Below, piece after piece: positions 59,075 through 64,000 of a stretch of 64,000 nucleotides of DNA (positions are counted from its first letter, which is position 1; the number at the start of each line of letters is the position of its first letter). Source of the DNA: Denticeps clupeoides (lineage: Eukaryota; Chordata; Actinopteri; Clupeiformes; Denticipitidae); the NCBI RefSeq assembly GCF_900700375.1, contig NC_041713.1:24480964-24544963 (forward strand), read 5' to 3'. The notes below the pieces were generated by a model. It did not search any database, had not been told where the DNA came from, and was given only the letters and a program-made list of their open reading frames with translations. The translations under genes and the position numbers were made by a program.

Positions 59075-60990
59075 CCAGAAGACAACAGTCACTTCCTTCT
59101 TGGTCATGTGTTCAGGTTTAGCCAATCAGAAGTTGTGCGGACATTTTCTTACACCGTGAGTGTTCCTGCAATAATTAAGTTGTAGTAAATGTAAAAAAAA
59201 AACGTGAGCATTAATATTAGTATCGTGGTACTTGAATCGGGTTTAACTAATGACATGGATTACCTGACCCGCGTGCATTTGTTATGGCTGTCTCCCTCCT
59301 CTCCGTTCACAAAGCGCAGAACGAGTAGAAATTCAAACCGATCGACCTGTATGTAATAAAATAGTAAAGACAACACTGGGATGGCTGCATACCTGCACAA
59401 GCAAACAAATGAAAAGTTAATCAGGTTTATACAGGCTCCCTGTTAGCGACGTGAGTACACGGAAGAACTGTAGCACCGTTTAGCAAGTGACAGTTCTGCA
59501 CCAATTACCGAAACAAAACTACATACGTCTGTTCTATCACTGAAATAAAAAAGTCATGCAACATGAAACCCTCACCTCCTCTGGGAGTCTCGCAATAGTC
59601 AGCATTTTTTGTGACAGGATACATGTGCAGGCAACGCAATTATACATTTACCCTCTGTATACACCCCTTTATAAATGTTAAAGCATAGGTACACAAAATG
59701 TAGAATGCAAATACTTTAATAAAAAAATTAAGATGCCTTCCAATGCCATATTTTGTTCCTCATGTGTGCTAAACTTGTCTTATGTTATTTGTCACGGTGG
59801 AGCTCGTTGACTAGTTACAATCTCACTGATTTATTAATATGTATTAGTGTTTATGGGTGCATTTGTTATTTGACAATTTCCCAATTTATATAAACATGGC
59901 CCTAATTTACATTTACTGAATTTATCATTTATCCTGAGTGACTGTAACTACAACCAGTAATTACAGGGACAGTCCCCCCTGGAGACACTCAGGGTTGCGC
60001 TCCACAATTTTATTCTTCTCTGTTCCGATGTTCCAACTACTGACCAATCGCTGTGCAGCGTTTGTTCCGATTTGTCTTGAGGCGGGGCTACTGTCTGGTG
60101 AGCCAATTGCTGCACCGGATTTGTTCCATCCCACCCGACGATGTCACGGATTGGAGACGGCTCGACGCACAACCTCCCCATGGATATCATGAGTAAAACT
60201 CCTGGATTAATGGAAAACATTTCGGTAGCGCATATTTATTAAGGACATTTGTTGCAGACGTGTAACTGCAGCACGTGCCCAGAGTAACGTGGCAGCAGAC
60301 GGAGTTTTACGTGTTTTAAAATGCTTCAGAATATTGTGCTTCTTGAAATTAATCGTACAGAGTGCTTGTCGTATTTGTGAGTGGGTCCGCTTGCGCTCAT
60401 GCTGTTTAAACAGAGTTGTTTCTCGTTTTTGCGCCGCTAGAAAGTGCACCACGATGTGGAGACTTCATTTCCCATAAGGGATTGCGTGCCGACGCCGCGC
60501 TGAATAGCAGCTCACAGAACAGGTGAACAGGTTTGCACAAACGATGCACTAGGGTACAAAATCAGAAATAAATGCATTATAAGATCTGTTTATTATTATA
60601 AATAACGTGTTTTAAAATATTACAAATCAGTATACTATAACAAAATGCATTAAATGCATTACATAAACAGCTAATTTTATTTAATGGGCTAAATGCAGAT
60701 ATATGATGTTACGCAACCATGTTTAAAATAAAGGTACAGTTACATTATTTGCAGCTGAGGTCAGTATATGTGCAGCATTTAGTAAAAGTATTTTACGGAA
60801 CAGTCACACAGATCCATGTCTGCATCAGTGTTTACTTCTATGTTCTTCAATAATACAGTTGCTCTCAAACAGTCTGTTAAGTTTTAAACTCTCATGTATT
60901 CTCAGGTTGCCTTCATCCATTACTCCTCAGTGTATTTGGGTGCAGTCGCTCCAGTCAGGACAAGAGTTTCACTGAAAAAATATGTATTAT
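59075..60990. other. Intergenic, mostly unassigned
   Basis: A family 2 SINE tail and body piece, minus strand, lies at about 59905-60000 (TTACATTTACTGAATTTATC, ACAGGGACAGTCCCCCCTGG). A GC-richer patch at 60240-60520 includes CTTCATTTCCCATAAGGG, similar to a ZNF143-type site, and could be a promoter, but no gene attached to it was found. The rest is AT-rich without recognised content. Confidence 0.35.
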
Positions 60991-60999
60991 TTAATCAAG

Positions 61000-61300
61000 A
61001 CAGAAAGGTCAAATTTTGGCAAGACAAACGTTTTGTTGCCAAAACAGAAATTGAACAAATTTACTGCAAAAACAAAAATATGTCAGCAAATTAAGTAGTG
61101 GTGCTGTAAGATCCAAATTTAAAATATTGTATGACTTCCATGAGCTTGAAGGACTGCATCCATGCGGTTTGGCAAGGATTGATACAATTTATTGATGAAG
61201 TCATCAGGAATAGCAAAGAAAGCAGTCTTGCATGCCTCCAAGAGTTCATCAATATTCTTTGGTTTCATCTTCCATTCTTCCTCCTTCATCCTACCCTTGG
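61000..61300 (-). mobile_element. Tc1/mariner transposase C-terminal fragment
   Basis: Minus-strand translation near 61270-61131 gives NIDELLEACKTAFFAIPDDF and INKLYQSLPNRMDAVLQAHG, the C-terminus of fish Tc1 transposase. The N-terminal part is missing. Confidence 0.85.
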
Positions 61301-61309
61301 CAAATGCCA

Positions 61310-61402
61310 CACGAATCCAAACCGCCAAGGTGCCAAAGTACCGTCCCCATACACTGCTTCCCGGCACTTGTCATGGCTGCACACTGCTGGAGGACACATT
61401 TT
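61310..61402 (+). repeat. Family 1 SINE piece
   Basis: It contains CCGCCAAGGTGCCAAAGTAC and CACTGCTTCCCGGCACTTGTC, lacks both ends, and directly follows the Tc1 fragment. Confidence 0.65.
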
Positions 61403-61404
61403 TA

Positions 61405-61990
61405 ACTCATTAGAGGACTCATCAAGTCAGTCAACTTGATGAAGACCGGCACACAGTGTTAATGTTGAGGCAGTTTCGTGTTGCACTGTGGCAGAGACGC
61501 AAGTGTCGGCAGGGAGAAATGATGGAGATCCACTGGAAGTTGCAAGAGGCACTGTTTTATGCTGGTCCTCCTCAATGGTTGCGCCACATCCTCCCCTGTG
61601 CTAGGGATGTGCCATTGCACTGATTTCCTTCTTGATCCAATCCCAAGTAAAATTCAAGTTGGTATTGGTGATAGTGATCCAATGCTGATACTTCATATAA
61701 AAAGTAAATGTGTTTAAATAAAAAGGAGGGCATTAAAGAAAAAAAAAAGTTTGGGAACCACTCCTCTAAGGCTCTTACAACAGTGAATGAACAGGTTGCA
61801 AATTCTTTTTGTTCCACTGTGAAAATTATTTGGATGTTAAACATTATTTCTGTGTGACTTTCCCAAAGGTCTCTTGCCTCTCACACTGGGAGAATCACAA
61901 GTCACTAAATAAACAAATAAACAACTCAGTTAAATGGATTCTGGTGAGGCCCTCTGGAATGGAAGGGCCAAACGTTGTCAAGGAACCAAA
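61405..61990. other. Intergenic, nothing recognised
   Basis: No supported gene or repeat. A short A-run precedes GTTTGGGAACCACTCC at about 61750. Confidence 0.3.
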
Positions 61991-61997
61991 ACCAAAA

Positions 61998-62240
61998 GGG
62001 GCAGCGGTAGCCTAGCAGTTAAGGAAGCGTCCCCGTAATCAGAAGGTTGCCAAGGTGACACTGAGGTGCCACTGAGCAAAGCACCGTCCCCTCACACTGC
62101 TCCCCGGGTGCCTGTCATGGCTGCCCACTGCTCACCAACGATGATGGGTTAAAAGCAGATTACACATTTCGTTGTGTGCACCGTGTGCTATGCTGCAGTG
62201 TGTCACACTGTGTGCAACATCTCTTCACTTTCACTTACAG
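61998..62240 (+). repeat. tRNA-type SINE, family 1, near full length
   Basis: It begins GGGGCAGCGGTAGCCTAGCA and ends in the TCTTCACTTTCACT tail, with all body blocks present and an internal deletion of part of the B box. Confidence 0.85.
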
Positions 62241-62244
62241 GAAA

Positions 62245-62350
62245 AAAATGAGTTGCCTGGATTGGGCTACTCCATTGTTGGAACACCAGGGCCCAATCTT
62301 TGAGTTAATCGACACATTTTTGGAAGAGCTGCAAATATGGGGATATCGGT
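62245..62350 (+). mobile_element. Possible gypsy gag fragment
   Basis: The frame MSCLDWATPLLEHQGPIFEL then IDTFLEELQ resembles a gag stretch of fish gypsy elements. It is too short for certainty and is a fossil scrap. Confidence 0.3.
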
Positions 62351-63305
62351 GGTGGGGGCAGCTTTGCTACGACTCATAGGAGTCAAACAAGGAAATTTGG
62401 ATGTGGGAGGCCGCAGAACCCCCTGGTGAGCCCCGAACTCCCATGCTCTGCCACCCGATGCACTCTACCGTTTGTCTTGAGCTGGGCTTCAACGACCCCT
62501 GGTTCCCACAGGTGCATGCACTGGTGGATTCAAGGGGGCGGCCATGAATCCGGTAGATGTCAATCACTTCACTTTCACTTTCCTTTGTTGGGGAGGGCAA
62601 CTTGGTGCAGGCTATTGGATTTGACTCCGTTGCATCAACCGTTAGGCCAACACTCCCTAATGCTAGAGTCAATCAACTTGTGGTATTCAGGATTTTAAGA
62701 TTTATACAGGCAGCTTTATTCTGCAGTACAGATGACAACACAGCACAGGAGAAGATGACTCTTCTGGGGAAGAAATTACACATACACATATTGTATTTCG
62801 TATTGCACAGTGGAGAAATGTATTCTTTGAACTTTGCCATGTCACATGAAACTCTATGTGCTGTCAAATTTTTATATTTTTTATTTTGTCTTTACACCAC
62901 TAATGAAGATGGTTTTTTTAGACACTTGGTCAATAATGATGCTGAACCTAATTCAAAATGAAAACAAATAGTATAAAGATTTTACACATTTATTTGCTAC
63001 AAAATGTATTAAAGGATACAAGGAAATAACAATGGAGATGAATTTCATGGCGCAAAACTAGACTGAGAATATAGTGAGAGAGAATAAAAACATTTTACTT
63101 TGAGGAAGGCGCCTGAACAGGAATCTTCTTTAGGAATCGGATTGACTGAAAGCAATCACACTTCCTTTAGCCCCCCACAGCTCAAACTTAAAGAATGTGT
63201 TCTGAATGGGATTAGATCTGATCTGAAGGGTTAAAGACGTTTTGTCAATAACTTTGGCCATAAATAGTGTTTGATTGAAGTCCGGAAGCTCCCTGTTTTC
63301 ATTGA
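62351..63305. other. Intergenic, nothing recognised
   Basis: Open frames at 62367-62961 on both strands show no domain I recognise. Confidence 0.3.
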
Positions 63306-63309
63306 GCTG

Positions 63310-63633
63310 TGTTGACATTAGGATTGAGACCTTTGCTGCTGTTCAAGAGGTCTAGAGATCTCGTCCTGTTCTATGTGGTTAAACTTGTTTCATTGGTTAG
63401 GATTGTGTGTAACAGTTGGTTGTGTGCTTGTTTCTGCTTCTGTTCTTTCCTCCCTTTAGTTAACCTCTGGCCTTTGGTTGGCTTGGTTGTGTTTCTCTGT
63501 GATGTCTTGCGTTGTTGCTTGTTAATATCCCTCAATGTAAATAAAGACACCATTCATACCTCAATAACCCTGAGCCCTTTTTCCTCTCCAAACCATATTC
63601 ATGTTACTACTCAGTTCCCCTGAGGACGTGACA
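63310..63633 (+). repeat. Probable solo LTR
   Basis: It opens TGTTGACATT, has AATAAAGACACC about 230 bp in, then a T/C-rich U5-like part, and ends GAGGACGTGACA. The overall plan matches the other gypsy-type LTRs here. I could not confirm a target duplication. Confidence 0.45.
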
Positions 63634-64000
63634 ACTGGATACGTGAAGATACTTTTAGGAAGTCAGTAGTTTTTGATTTTTCAAGACCAGTGTGAAAGTA
63701 AACAGGTGACATAGTAAAATCACATTACAAAATGTTAATAACAAAGATTAAAAAATAAAGAATAAGGGAACAAATAATAAAGAATTAAATAACTTTCTCT
63801 CTCTGCTCAGGCGAAGTTTAAACGTCCCTCCCGGACAGACTTCACCTATTTAAATGTCATAGGGGTAGAGCAATCAGGTCTTTTTGGATTTAAAGCCTCA
63901 TGTTGATTTATTTAAACAATAAAAATATGAAAATTAGATTAAATATATTTAAAAATTAACCATAAAAGCGAATTTTTTAAAACCGTGAAAAACGAGGAAT
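63634..64000. other. AT-rich 3' flank
   Basis: No gene or repeat family recognised in the final stretch. Confidence 0.3.

Overview
This window looks like teleost fish genomic DNA: AT-rich, intron-bearing host genes with GT-AG junctions, scattered among many kinds of repeats. A repeated tRNA-type SINE, fish-type L2 and CR1-like LINEs, Tc1/mariner, piggyBac and hAT remnants, and several Ty3/gypsy-type LTR pieces all point to a fish. The main SINE resembles one I associate with denticle herring (Denticeps), but that is memory and not tested. No prokaryotic, CRISPR or phage-like feature was seen.

Host genes, all on the + strand. (1) Three IFITM/CD225 genes, each of two exons: an IFITM1/3-like gene (5978-6482), an ifitm5 orthologue (12683-14009) and a short IFITM-like gene (31334-31802). 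(2) A ten-exon Ldh_2-family oxidoreductase (19867-22887), open through its whole length except that the first coding exon was not located. (3) Three consecutive, intact catalase exons (25327-26341) with no sign of the rest of the gene. (4) Exon 1 and a group of downstream exons of an arhgap11a-like gene (38004-39809), with the exons for most of the RhoGAP domain missing between them. (5) A complete seven-exon L-threonine aldolase gene, tha1 (48118-52527; 417 aa).

Mobile DNA fills most of the rest. A young-looking LTR element (1071-4746) has two 309-bp LTRs differing at about two sites, a 5-bp target duplication, a polypurine tract, and an unusual interior: a long acidic/arginine-rich ORF and a GC-rich minisatellite but no recognisable gag or pol. 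Two relatives lie at 10966-11270 (solo LTR) and 24627-25099 (collapsed copy), each with its own 5-bp target duplication. From 52888 to 59068 lies a 6.2-kb element with roughly 220-bp terminal inverted repeats, carrying on the minus strand a spliced gene for a HECT-type ubiquitin ligase with a UIM motif. A rearranged relative sits at about 40245-41880 and shares a SINE at the same internal site. Between 42000 and 46000 lie an integrase-core transposase remnant, a retroviral env fossil and a SINE nested in a SINE.

The host genes do not form one pathway. The IFITM genes are a local family, as is known for vertebrate IFITM clusters; the aldolase, Ldh_2 enzyme and catalase are separate metabolic functions. 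The most unusual items are the HECT-bearing inverted-repeat element, the non-autonomous LTR family, the two gapped host genes (cat, arhgap11a-like), and a nearly perfect 58-bp-arm hairpin at 36820-36940.
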